Shown here: positions 7,325 to 15,876 of the stretch, piece after piece
Layout: each line of letters opens with the position of its first letter
Position numbering within the stretch: the first letter of the stretch is position 1
Assembly (NCBI GenBank): GCA_934271235.1
Contig: CAKQQT010000010.1
Location: 25,234 to 89,233 of the forward strand
From: an uncultured Clostridia bacterium
GTDB taxonomy: Bacteria > Bacillota > Clostridia > Peptostreptococcales > Anaerovoracaceae
Direction of reading: 5' to 3'
DNA length: 64,000 bases
Notes under the pieces: model-generated
Seen by the model: the letters and a program-made list of their open reading frames with translations, nothing else
Told to the model about the DNA's origin: nothing
The model's database searches: none
Made by a program: the position numbers and the translations under genes

Positions 7325-8776
7325 TTACTTCAGATGAATGTCGATCGGAATATGGCGGTAGATCAGATCGTCGCCGTAAACGCCGCTGTCCTCATATTCG
7401 ATCTCGCCGCACTGGTTGTCGTACGGGTCCAGCCTCCGCTGCTGTTTCGGCGGATGGAAATCATGCTGAAAGCGGTTGTTGATCGGGATCCGATACGGAT
7501 CCACATTGCCGAAGAAAAAATTCCAACGGTCAAGTGCTTTTCTCGCATAGGCCAGCGCGCCTCCTGCAAGGTCGGCATGAAGCCAGCCAAAGCCCGCGAT
7601 AAAGAACTTTGCCCAGTCGTGCTCGCCGACATAGCTCGGTGACGCCTCCAGCCCGGACTCCCACTGCGCGGGGATCCCGGCGATGCGGCAGAGCGTGATG
7701 AACAGCAAGGACTGGATGCCGCAGTCGCCTCTGCGGTTCAGAGCGCAGTACTCGGTCAGATTGTCGATGCTCGCATAATCGCGCACAAAACGATAATCGG
7801 TGCCGGTCGTTACAAAATCATAGATCTTTCTGGCCTTATGCAGCGGCTCGGTCTCGTCTCCGACGATTTCCTCGCAGATCGTGACAAGATGCGGCGTGAA
7901 CACAATGTGCGGCGCCTCTTCCTGCAGATCTTCCCGGCAAAAAGCATCTTCCGCTCTGCCTTCCGGCACGCCCGGCGTATGCTGCGGCAGCGCTGCCTCT
8001 GAGGCTTTCGGCGTATGCCGCGCTTCTGCTGCGCGCGATCCGTCTTCCTGCAGAATACGGCTAAGATCGTGATAAGGCACGGTATAATCGAACGCATATT
8101 CCAGCGAGAAGATCTGTCCTTTCGCAGCGGTTTCTTCAAAATAGGCCGTCGGCTGCGCCTCGTGTCCGCCGGAAATAAAGTCCGGCTGCGGAGAGCACTG
8201 CAGCAGTTCAAAGTTCGTGATGCCGTCTCGTTCACGCGGGATCGGGATATGGACCCGGATCGGTCTGCCCTCACGCAGCGCGCGCGGCGCGATCTCCACT
8301 TCATGCCGGATATGGATGTGCGCCGTTCTGCTGACGCCGTCCCGGCAGCTGTGCAGATAGTCTTCGATCAGACGATAATCACTGGTGTCGCCTGCTTCCG
8401 TCCGTGACCAGATCTGCGGATAAACTTTGTAAAGCGTGGATGCGAAACTGTCCAGATAGCGGACCTGTCCGTTTACATAGATCCAATCCGCCTTGTCCTC
8501 CATCCGCAGCTGTTCCAGTTCCTGCGCGGTCATTTTCGGGATCCTTTCCTGCAGGATCTTGAGCGCTTCTTCCGGACAGACGGTATACCGTTCTTCCAGG
8601 TTCTGCAGAATGCCCAGCTCCAGTTCCAGACGGCAGCGCAGCGCGTAGTCTGTCGCTTCGTCCTGCAGATATGCCGCGATGCGGCTGCGGGCGTTTTCAA
8701 AGAATCCGCCCCATTTTTCTTTTTCGATTGCCTCCGGCAGCGGAACCGCCAGATATTTCAGATCTTCATACTTCAT
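7325..8776 (-). CDS. Cytoplasmic transglutaminase-like (papain-fold) protein
   Basis: This 483-residue protein has no signal peptide. The transglutaminase core lies at about 310-440, with the triad in family context: Cys in NRRGDCGIQSLLF, His in GEHDWAKFF and Asp in GWLHADL. In bacteria such domains act as amidases or peptidases rather than cross-linkers. A 35-residue Ala/Pro/Glu-rich insertion (about 245-285) separates the helical N-terminal half from the core. It is the last gene of the run dipeptidase-permease-transglutaminase, 9 bases after the permease, and so is probably under the sigma-54 promoter at 11189. A role in peptide breakdown is inferred from context. Confidence 0.75.
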   Translation of the reverse strand: MKYEDLKYLAVPLPEAIEKEKWGGFFENARSRIAAYLQDEATDYALRCRLELELGILQNLEERYTVCPEEALKILQERIPKMTAQELEQLRMEDKADWIYVNGQVRYLDSFASTLYKVYPQIWSRTEAGDTSDYRLIEDYLHSCRDGVSRTAHIHIRHEVEIAPRALREGRPIRVHIPIPRERDGITNFELLQCSPQPDFISGGHEAQPTAYFEETAAKGQIFSLEYAFDYTVPYHDLSRILQEDGSRAAEARHTPKASEAALPQHTPGVPEGRAEDAFCREDLQEEAPHIVFTPHLVTICEEIVGDETEPLHKARKIYDFVTTGTDYRFVRDYASIDNLTEYCALNRRGDCGIQSLLFITLCRIAGIPAQWESGLEASPSYVGEHDWAKFFIAGFGWLHADLAGGALAYARKALDRWNFFFGNVDPYRIPINNRFQHDFHPPKQQRRLDPYDNQCGEIEYEDSGVYGDDLIYRHIPIDIHLK

Positions 8777-8785
8777 ATTTTTTTC

Positions 8786-10174
8786 CTATTCAATACCCTC
8801 GCCTTGATATTCTTTGCCGCCGTTCTTCTTCTTGAAGTAGTAATATACGCCGGCGCTGACTACCATGACACCGATGCCGATCAGTCCGGACTTCGGCGCG
8901 TCGATCAATTCATTTACCATCAGGATCAGATAAGCGATGCAGGTCAGGACGATCGTAACTTTGCCGCCCCATACCTTATACGGTCTTTCCAGATCCGGAT
9001 ATTTCTTTCGCATAATCAGTACGGCAAATACCGTCATCGCGTTCAGGATGGAAGTCGCGAAGATCAGCATATCCGTCAGATCCTGCAGGCTGTTGAAGAT
9101 GACCAGGAAGATCGCCATCGCGGAGGAGATCATGATGCCGTAGCTCGGTACGCCGTGCTTTTCGTCCAGATGTCCGAAGATCTTAGGGAAATAGCCCTCA
9201 TGTGCCATTGCGTAATAGGTACGCGGGTCGCAAAGCGTATTGACGTTTGCCGATCCGACAATGCCGATCGTCATGCAGATCAGGACCAGCCAGGTCCCGG
9301 TTCCGCCCAGTGTTCTGGAAACGACTTCATTTCCCAGATACAGGTTTCCGTCGCTGATCATGGTTGTGATATCTTCGATCGGAAGTACCTTGTACACTGC
9401 CAGATAGAATAAGGTATAAATGAGCGTTACGCCTACCAGAGAAACGATGATAGCAAACGGAAGGTCTTTTTTCGGATTGCGCATTTCTTCCGCGACTGTA
9501 TTCAGATTATACCAGCCGTCATAAGCCCACATCGAAGCGAACGTCGCGAAGCCGACCATCGAGATCACGCTGACTACGTTTCCGCCCTCTGCGCTGGTCC
9601 CTTCCAGAGAAAGGGACAGATCCGGATCCTGTTGTCCGGTCGCCAGTCCCACGATAATGATCAGCAGGATCGGAACCAGACGGATCACCATCGAAAAGTT
9701 CTGATAAAGGGTCATCTCTTTTACGCCGAGAAGATTGATCGTCATTAATAATAAGATAATTGCGATCGCGATCACTTTCACCATGACATCGCTGATGTCA
9801 AATACGGTCCTGTATGCGGTCACCGCTGCCATAGCCAGAGCTGCAACGCCGCCGGATCCTACCAGCAGGAAGCAGGAAAATCCATTCAGGAATCCCCACA
9901 TCGGGCTGTATGCTCTGCTCAGATAGATGGTCTGTCCGCCCGCGACCGGCATACTTGCGCCGAGTTCCGCAAAGCACAGACCGGAAATAATCGTGATAAG
10001 TCCGCCGACGATCCACGCTACCAGAGACCATCCCAAGTTCATTCCGGTTCTTTCCAAAACATAGCTGCCCAAATAGTATACACCGGATCCGATCACCATA
10101 CCGGCGACAATGCTGATGCCGCTGAAAGGTCCGATTGCTTTCTTGAAGCTGCCTTCATGATTCTGCTTGTCCAT
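8786..10174 (-). CDS. APC-family amino acid permease
   Basis: A 462-residue integral membrane protein with about 12 hydrophobic helices. The first shows the APC pattern SGISIVAGMVIGSGVY, where the substrate main chain binds, and helix 3 reads MPVAGGQTIYLSRAY. It fits the SteT/LAT-like branch (serine/threonine or neutral amino acid exchangers). It lies between the M19 dipeptidase (15 bases upstream) and the transglutaminase-like gene (9 bases downstream), so coupled uptake and cleavage of small peptides or exchange of the released amino acids is likely. The start ATG has AGGAGG upstream. Confidence 0.85.
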   Translation of the reverse strand: MDKQNHEGSFKKAIGPFSGISIVAGMVIGSGVYYLGSYVLERTGMNLGWSLVAWIVGGLITIISGLCFAELGASMPVAGGQTIYLSRAYSPMWGFLNGFSCFLLVGSGGVAALAMAAVTAYRTVFDISDVMVKVIAIAIILLLMTINLLGVKEMTLYQNFSMVIRLVPILLIIIVGLATGQQDPDLSLSLEGTSAEGGNVVSVISMVGFATFASMWAYDGWYNLNTVAEEMRNPKKDLPFAIIVSLVGVTLIYTLFYLAVYKVLPIEDITTMISDGNLYLGNEVVSRTLGGTGTWLVLICMTIGIVGSANVNTLCDPRTYYAMAHEGYFPKIFGHLDEKHGVPSYGIMISSAMAIFLVIFNSLQDLTDMLIFATSILNAMTVFAVLIMRKKYPDLERPYKVWGGKVTIVLTCIAYLILMVNELIDAPKSGLIGIGVMVVSAGVYYYFKKKNGGKEYQGEGIE

Positions 10175-10189
10175 TTTATCCTCCTGTTC

Positions 10190-11146
10190 TTATATACATT
10201 CTTTCAAAACACGAATAACATTTTTGAAGCAGAGTTTTTCGATCGTTTCCGCCGAAAACTCTCTTTCCAGATTTGCGATTAACCTTGTAAATCCCTCATA
10301 ATCTCCCATTTCCAGTCTGCAGTTGATCCCGTCAAAGTCCGATCCGAACGCGACGCATTCCTCTCCCATGACCCGGATCATGTGCCGGATGTGTGCCGTG
10401 ATATCTTCGATTGCGGAAACCTCTGCGTCTTTTCGCAGGAACGGTGCGTAAAAGTTCACGCCGACCACACCGCCTGCTTCTGCGATACATTTCAGCTGTT
10501 CGTCCGTCAGATTCCGTGAATGATCGCACAGCGCTCTCGCACAGGAGTGGGAAGCCACAAAAGGTTTTTTGCTGTATCTGGCAACATCGTAAAATCCCCC
10601 CTCTGACAAGTGGGAAACGTCTACGATCATTCCCAGATCATTCATTCTCTCGACCACTTCGATGCCGAATTCCTTCAGTCCCCGCTGATGTTCCGCCGCG
10701 TCCTTGCTGTGCGGGAACCCGATACAGTTTTCGTAATTCCACAGCAGGGTCATCAGCCGAACGCCTTTCTCATACAAAATCTGCAGCCGTTCCGGTCTGC
10801 CGTCTAACAGTACCCCGTCTTCGATCGTCAAAAGGGATGATATCTTTCCGGCCTGCTGATTTCGCGCAAGATCCGCAAAGGATTCTACCGGAGCAAGAAT
10901 GTCGCGGTTCTCTGCGAGCTGCTGACGGTAAAGCTTCTCAATTTTCAAAAACAGTTCATAGGGACTCAGCGTAATGTTTTCCTCCTCAGCTGCTTTTCCC
11001 GAGATCAGATAAGCCGCGAAGAACTGCAAGAGTCCTCCGGTTCTCTGCATCTTTTCCAGATCGATATGGAGGTCGTTCTTTCTCAGGGGCTTATTCCGAA
11101 GATAACATTCGAGCAGTGTATCACAATGCATGTCAATGAACTGCAT
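10190..11146 (-). CDS. M19 (membrane dipeptidase-type) dipeptidase
   Basis: This 318-residue zinc dipeptidase has the family's metal sites: H-x-D in IDMHCDTLL, a bridging Glu in LLTIEDGVLL, His in IVDVSHLSE and FVASHSCARAL, and FGSDFDG near the end. M19 enzymes cleave dipeptides with an L residue at P1 and L or D at P1', including wall-derived L-D dipeptides. It lacks a signal peptide and so acts inside the cell. It is the first gene after the sigma-54-type promoter at 11189-11204; GAGGAGG precedes the ATG. The permease and transglutaminase-like genes follow closely, forming one operon. Confidence 0.88.
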   Translation of the reverse strand: MQFIDMHCDTLLECYLRNKPLRKNDLHIDLEKMQRTGGLLQFFAAYLISGKAAEEENITLSPYELFLKIEKLYRQQLAENRDILAPVESFADLARNQQAGKISSLLTIEDGVLLDGRPERLQILYEKGVRLMTLLWNYENCIGFPHSKDAAEHQRGLKEFGIEVVERMNDLGMIVDVSHLSEGGFYDVARYSKKPFVASHSCARALCDHSRNLTDEQLKCIAEAGGVVGVNFYAPFLRKDAEVSAIEDITAHIRHMIRVMGEECVAFGSDFDGINCRLEMGDYEGFTRLIANLEREFSAETIEKLCFKNVIRVLKECI

Positions 11147-11188
11147 GCGGTTGCCTCCTCTCTTCTCATTTTCTTCGCAAAATATTAA

Positions 11189-11204
11189 CGCAAATTCTAT
11201 GCCA
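11189..11204 (-). promoter_or_regulatory. Sigma-54 (-24/-12) promoter for the dipeptidase operon
   Basis: Minus strand: TGGCATAGAATTTGCG, giving GG-N10-GC exactly as RpoN requires (consensus TGGCAC-N5-TTGC). Transcription should begin near 11178, about 30 bases before the dipeptidase ATG. A sigma-54 activator is encoded by the next gene pair upstream. Confidence 0.75.
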
Positions 11205-11276
11205 TCTTTTTTTGTGTCGAAAATGCCGAAAAAAAAGGTTTTTCATGGGCAAAAAACTTCAGATTTCGATTTTTGT

Positions 11277-11311
11277 GTTCTTTTTTCAGATTTTCGTTCT
11301 TTTTTCAGAAC
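11277..11311. promoter_or_regulatory. Candidate enhancer repeats upstream of the sigma-54 promoter
   Basis: The 14-mer GTTCTTTTTTCAGA occurs at 11277-11290 and again at 11296-11309, 19 bases apart. The second copy extends to a GTTCT...AGAAC inverted repeat. The pair lies about 75-110 bases upstream of the -24 element, a usual distance for activator binding. Low complexity (T runs) makes chance possible. Confidence 0.4.
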
Positions 11312-11315
11312 AGTT

Positions 11316-12116
11316 TCATTCCGGTTTCTGTGCTGCTTCTCCGCACATGCAGGCGATATCTTTCATGATCCCCTCCGCGCGTTTTGCCGCGATCCGATTA
11401 GTGCTCATGCACAGGATGAACGGATTTTCTGTCATAACGACTGCCGCGTCGTGAAGGGCGGCAATGTCAAAGCCGGTCTGCTGCGCGACCGAGATTCCTT
11501 TGTCCGAAAAGACGGAGAGGATATCGCGCCGCTGATGGTAGGAAAGGATCCGCAGCATCTCTTCACTGGCAGCCGTGGAGATCAGCTGCTTTTTGTACAG
11601 CCTGCGCAGAAGACTGCCGATCTCCCGGATCGAATGATAATTGTGCTTTTCAGGGTCGATCTCATCCCATTCAAAGAGCATGCAGCTTATTTTCGTTTTG
11701 GTCAGGCCGAGCTTTTTCATGGTATCGTTCACCTGCTCCATTCCGACGATCGACAGCAGGATATCAAAAGCGGAATTATCGCTGATCACTATCATCAGAT
11801 AGACCAGATCCTTGATTGTCAGTTCCATGCCTTTATGCAGGAACCCCAAAACGCCCACCGTCGTTTCGTATTCGTTTTCGGGGATCGCAAGCGGAGGTTC
11901 TTTCTCTAAGATATAGGTATCGTCAAGATGAAGGATTCCTTCTTCCACCTGTCGATACACTTCGATCATCAGAACAAGTTTCGCAATGCCCAGAGACGGA
12001 AAAACGTCACAGTTCCCGACAAAGAAACTGATATCCCGCTTTACATCGTGATAATATACGCCGATCTCGCCTTGTAAATTACCGATCCGTTCCCGGATCC
12101 TGTCCGGTAGTCTCAT
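11316..12116 (-). CDS. Beta-lactamase-fold protein lacking the catalytic serine
   Basis: This 266-residue protein is built like class A beta-lactamases and related serine hydrolases but has no signal peptide. In the S-x-x-K position it reads FPSLGIAKL: Gly43 takes the place of Ser and Lys46 is kept (GGC where AGC would give Ser). The SDN motif is intact (S112-D113-N114 in VISDNSAFD), while the third motif is QTG (213-215) instead of KTG, and no E-x-x-L-N loop is seen. It should therefore bind but not hydrolyse. Its ATG overlaps the stop of the sigma-54 activator by 4 bases, so the two are translationally coupled. A role as ligand sensor or partner of the activator is inferred. Confidence 0.75.
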   Translation of the reverse strand: MRLPDRIRERIGNLQGEIGVYYHDVKRDISFFVGNCDVFPSLGIAKLVLMIEVYRQVEEGILHLDDTYILEKEPPLAIPENEYETTVGVLGFLHKGMELTIKDLVYLMIVISDNSAFDILLSIVGMEQVNDTMKKLGLTKTKISCMLFEWDEIDPEKHNYHSIREIGSLLRRLYKKQLISTAASEEMLRILSYHQRRDILSVFSDKGISVAQQTGFDIAALHDAAVVMTENPFILCMSTNRIAAKRAEGIMKDIACMCGEAAQKPE

Positions 12117-13885
12117 AGTTTCGTCTCCTCCGGGTATTCATCAATTCCGTACTGGTGCACTTTTTCAAACAGATTTGTCTTGCTGACGCCTAAATATTCC
12201 GCAACCAGTCTTCGATTGCCGGAAAACTGGACAAAAGCTGCTTGAATCAGTTCTTTTTCATAGAGTTTCATCTTTTCTTTCAGGCTCCTGGTGATTGCGC
12301 TTCCCGCGATATGATTATCGAGGATCACATCGTCTGCGCGGATAAAGTTTCCCTCCGATAGGACCGCCGCTTTTTCCAGAACGTTTTCCAGTTCACGGAT
12401 GTTTCCGGGCCATTGATATTGTTTCATTTTTTGAAGCGCGTCGTCGGTCAGCATCAGCGGTTCGATCTCCAAACGCGCGCAGATCGCCGGAAGCGTATCC
12501 TCGATAATGCTGTACAAATCGGCGATCCGTTCCCGCAGCGGCGGAAGCTTGATCGGAAATACGCTGATCCGATAATAAAGATCTTCCCGAAACTTCCCCT
12601 CTTTTACCATGCGCTCCAGATCGCGGTTCGTCGCTACGATCAGCCGGACATCGGTCGATATCTTCCGGGTGCCGCCGACGCGATAAAAGGTTCCCTCCTG
12701 CAAGACCTCCAACAGCTTTCCTTGCAGCAGCAGCGGCAGTTCCGATATTTCATCCAGGAACAGGGTCCCACCCTTTGCTAATTCAAAATAGCCGATCTTT
12801 CCGCCTTTTTTGGCTCCGGTGAACGCGCCGTCCTCATAACCGAACAGCTCGCTTTCGATCAGGTTGTAGGCAATGGCCGCGCAGTTCACGTTGATAAACG
12901 GCCCGTCGGCACGGCGGCTGTTCTTATGGATCTCCTTAGCAAGGAAAGTTTTTCCGGTACCGCTCTCTCCGGTCAATACAATAGTAACATTTTTGCGGCA
13001 GACTTTTTCCAGATTGCGGTTGATCTCCGCGATGTTCTTTCCGTCTCCGCGCAGCCGCGCCTCGCATCCCAGTTCATTCCTCCCGATCTTGATCTCATCG
13101 CTGCGGAACAGGCGGTCGTAGATCTTCGTCTTCTCCTTGACAAATTCCAAATATTCTTTCTCGTCTCCGATCGAAAAGATCGGCCGGCTCTTGCTCAATT
13201 CCCCTATTTGCATGGAAAGCTTGGAGATTGCAGCGGCTCTTCCGTTCACACTGCAATAGACGATTGCATCCAGAGCTGCCTTGCTCAGATCTTCCATCGC
13301 ATGGAGGATACTGTCCTCAAAAAAATTTTCCGGCAGATCGTTCGTCTCGCCCTCCATATATCCCGAAAAAACTCCTCCCTGCAGGATGGTCCGCATCTGT
13401 GCTGCCGTACTCTCAGGTCTGCTGAAATAACGGACGCGTCCGCGTCGGATAAAGATCAAAAGTCCTGCCTTGATCTCGGCAGCCGAACGCCGATAGTGCT
13501 GATCGCCGGCCGTGATGCAGACAGTTTCCTCGATCAGCTCAACACGGATCGGCACTTGCGAAAAGACGGTATCCAACAGTACCGGTTCCCCAACAAGAGC
13601 CTCGCTGCTTTCCCATTGTTTTATCAGCGGAAAGCAATCCGGATTCTCGTATTGAAACAAGACCAAACTCCAGGTATCGTTCGCAGGCAGCGCATGCTGC
13701 GCCTGCTCTTCCCGGATGCAGTCGGCGGCATGTTTTCCCAGATACAGCACCAGATCTCCGTTCTCAGCCGTACCCCTTCCGTACCAGCGGATATTTTTTC
13801 CGTCATTCCTCGTAAATTTCAGTGCTTCTTCGTTCAGAAGCGCAACGTTTCCTTCCCGGTCAATCGCAAAATAGCCTAAATCCAC
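12113..13885 (-). CDS. Sigma-54-dependent enhancer-binding activator
   Basis: The likely start is GTG at 13885, with GGAGGAGG 4 bases upstream, giving 590 residues; the frame opens earlier at a TTG without a binding site. The N-terminal 280 residues form a sensory region (PAS-like beginning GYFAIDREGNVALLNEEAL) of no clear family. The AAA+ domain has Walker A GESGTGKT (about 306-313), the sigma-54 contact GAFTGA (about 353-358), Walker B TLFLDEIS and R fingers in FREDLYYRISVFPI. A Fis-type helix-turn-helix ends the protein (GNRRLVAEYLGVSKTNLFEKV). It drives ATP-dependent opening of sigma-54 promoters; the GG-N10-GC promoter at 11189 is the obvious target. Confidence 0.93.
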   Translation of the reverse strand: MDLGYFAIDREGNVALLNEEALKFTRNDGKNIRWYGRGTAENGDLVLYLGKHAADCIREEQAQHALPANDTWSLVLFQYENPDCFPLIKQWESSEALVGEPVLLDTVFSQVPIRVELIEETVCITAGDQHYRRSAAEIKAGLLIFIRRGRVRYFSRPESTAAQMRTILQGGVFSGYMEGETNDLPENFFEDSILHAMEDLSKAALDAIVYCSVNGRAAAISKLSMQIGELSKSRPIFSIGDEKEYLEFVKEKTKIYDRLFRSDEIKIGRNELGCEARLRGDGKNIAEINRNLEKVCRKNVTIVLTGESGTGKTFLAKEIHKNSRRADGPFINVNCAAIAYNLIESELFGYEDGAFTGAKKGGKIGYFELAKGGTLFLDEISELPLLLQGKLLEVLQEGTFYRVGGTRKISTDVRLIVATNRDLERMVKEGKFREDLYYRISVFPIKLPPLRERIADLYSIIEDTLPAICARLEIEPLMLTDDALQKMKQYQWPGNIRELENVLEKAAVLSEGNFIRADDVILDNHIAGSAITRSLKEKMKLYEKELIQAAFVQFSGNRRLVAEYLGVSKTNLFEKVHQYGIDEYPEETKL

Positions 13886-13919
13886 GTGTCCTCCTCCATC
13901 CTCCGTTTCCGGCGATGTG

Positions 13920-13958
13920 ACAAAAACAGCCAATCCTTCCGATGCGAATTGGCTGTTT
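13920..13958 (-). terminator. Terminator after thrS
   Basis: Minus strand: AAACAGCCAAT pairs with ATTGGCTGTTT across a 13-base loop and is followed by further T residues. It begins just after the thrS stop and separates it from the sigma-54 activator gene. Confidence 0.8.
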
Positions 13959-13968
13959 GAAACTTTTC

Positions 13969-15714
13969 TTACATTGCTTTTGTCTTGATCTCTTCCAGCA
14001 GTTTGGCTGTGAAGTCTTCCACGGACATTTCGCCGAGTTCGCCGACCTTGCTCGAGCGGACGGTCAGCGTGCCGGCTTCGGCTTCTCTCTCGCCGATCAC
14101 GCAGATATAGCTGTCTCTCTCGTTTCTGGCTTCTCTGAGCTTGTAGCCGATCTTTTCATTGCGGATATCGATCTCAACACGCAGACCTGCTTCTTCCAGT
14201 TTTGCCGCGACTTTCTGCGCATACGGCGCGTATTTTTCGGTTACGGTCAAAAGCTTTACCTGTACCGGCGCCAGCCACAGCGGGAACTTGCCGGCGCAGT
14301 GCTCGATCAAGATACCGATGAACCGTTCGATCGAACCGAAAATTACACGGTGGATCATGATCGGTCTGTGCTTTTCGCCGTCCGGTCCGACATAAGTCAG
14401 GTCGAATCTCTGCGGCATCTGCATATCCAACTGGATCGTGCCGCACTGCCAGGTCCTGCCGATGGAATCCTGCAGGTGGAAGTCCAGCTTCGGACCGTAG
14501 AACGCGCCGTCACCCTCGTTGATGACGAACGGAACGCCCATTTCTTCGATCGCGTTGCGGAGCGCGCCCTCTGCCATTTCCCATTCTTCGTCGGTTCCCA
14601 TTGAATCTTCCGGTCTGGTGGAAAGCTCTACATGGTATTCAAAGCCGAACATCTTGTAGACATCGTCGCAGAATTTCGCGACCGCCTTGATCTCTTCGTT
14701 GACCTGCTCCGGCAGCATGAAGATATGCGCGTCGTCCTGCGTAAAGGTACGGACTCTCATCAAGCCATGCAGCGCGCCGGAAAGCTCATGTCTGTGTACC
14801 TGGCCGAGCTCACCGCAGCGGATCGGGAAATCACGGTAAGACCACATCTTGCGCTTGTATACCAGCATGGAACCCGGACAGTTCATCGGCTTGATCGCGT
14901 AATCTTCGCCGTCGATCTTGGTGAAATACATATTGTCCTTATAATGATCCCAGTGTCCGGAGGTCCTCCAAAGCTGCTCGTTGAGGATCAGCGGTGTCTT
15001 GATTTCCTCGTAGCCTCTCTTCTTGTGCTCCGCTCTCCAAAAAGCTTCCAGCTCGTTGCGGATGATCATGCCCTTCGGGAGGAAGAACGGGAATCCAGGG
15101 CCTTCTTCCGTCAGCATGAACAGATCCATTTCCTTACCGATCTTACGGTGATCCCGCTTCTTTGCTTCCTCCAGTTTCGCAATATAATCATCAAGTTCTT
15201 CCTGCGTCGGGAACGCGGTCGCGTAGATCCTCTGCAGCATCGCGCGGTCGGAGTCGCCTCTCCAGTAAGCGCCCGCAACGCTCATCAGCTTGAACGCCTT
15301 GATCTGGCCGGTGGATTCCATGTGCGGACCCGCGCAGAGATCGGTAAAGTCACCCTGTGTATACAGCGTGATGACCGCGTCTTCCGGCAGATCCCGGATC
15401 AGTTCTACCTTGTAGTCCTGATTCCGCTCTTTGAAGAATTTCAGCGCTTCTTCTCTGGAAACTTCAGTTCTGACCAGCGGCAGGTTCTGCTGCACGATCT
15501 TTTTCATTTCCTTCTGGATCTTGAGGAAATCCTCTTCGGTGAATTTATGCTCAGATTCCATATCATAATAGAAACCGTTGTCGATAGCCGGACCGATCGC
15601 GAATTTGGTGTCCGGCCACAGGTGCTGGATGGCCTGCGCCATGATGTGCGAAGCAGTATGTCTGTAGGTATGTCTTACCTGTTCATCTTCCCAGTTTAAT
15701 TTTTCTTTTGCCAT
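13969..15714 (-). CDS. thrS: Threonyl-tRNA synthetase without TGS domain
   Basis: Class II synthetase charging tRNA-Thr. Seen are the editing-domain zinc motifs (RHTASHIMAQA; DLCAGPH), the catalytic motif 2 region (CPGSMLVYKRKMWSYRDFPIR, RHELSGALHGLMRVRTFTQDD) and motif 3 (MIHRVIFGSIERFIGILIEH), then an anticodon-binding domain. At 581 residues it lacks the ~60-residue TGS domain found at the start of the usual ~640-residue enzyme; the ATG at 15714 has GGAAG upstream and the intergenic region does not encode the missing part. The 160-bp leader shows no T-box. Function should be normal, as TGS-less forms are known. Confidence 0.95.
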   Translation of the reverse strand: MAKEKLNWEDEQVRHTYRHTASHIMAQAIQHLWPDTKFAIGPAIDNGFYYDMESEHKFTEEDFLKIQKEMKKIVQQNLPLVRTEVSREEALKFFKERNQDYKVELIRDLPEDAVITLYTQGDFTDLCAGPHMESTGQIKAFKLMSVAGAYWRGDSDRAMLQRIYATAFPTQEELDDYIAKLEEAKKRDHRKIGKEMDLFMLTEEGPGFPFFLPKGMIIRNELEAFWRAEHKKRGYEEIKTPLILNEQLWRTSGHWDHYKDNMYFTKIDGEDYAIKPMNCPGSMLVYKRKMWSYRDFPIRCGELGQVHRHELSGALHGLMRVRTFTQDDAHIFMLPEQVNEEIKAVAKFCDDVYKMFGFEYHVELSTRPEDSMGTDEEWEMAEGALRNAIEEMGVPFVINEGDGAFYGPKLDFHLQDSIGRTWQCGTIQLDMQMPQRFDLTYVGPDGEKHRPIMIHRVIFGSIERFIGILIEHCAGKFPLWLAPVQVKLLTVTEKYAPYAQKVAAKLEEAGLRVEIDIRNEKIGYKLREARNERDSYICVIGEREAEAGTLTVRSSKVGELGEMSVEDFTAKLLEEIKTKAM

Positions 15715-15876
15715 GATGGATAGCTTCCTTTCTTGAATATCTGTTTTTTTCGTTTTGTCGTTCTGATCGCGCTGTCATGCCGGGTCTTGCCCAAGAAAAC
15801 ATGCGCGCGGGATGCACGGCTGTGTCAGGCGGCGCATCGGTTCGTCCGGAATTGTTCTGCCGGTTCCGGCCCCGTT

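Noticed and set aside
15715..15876. T-box riboswitch before thrS
   Set aside because: No AGGGTGGxACCGCG-like antiterminator core and no terminator with T run in the leader.
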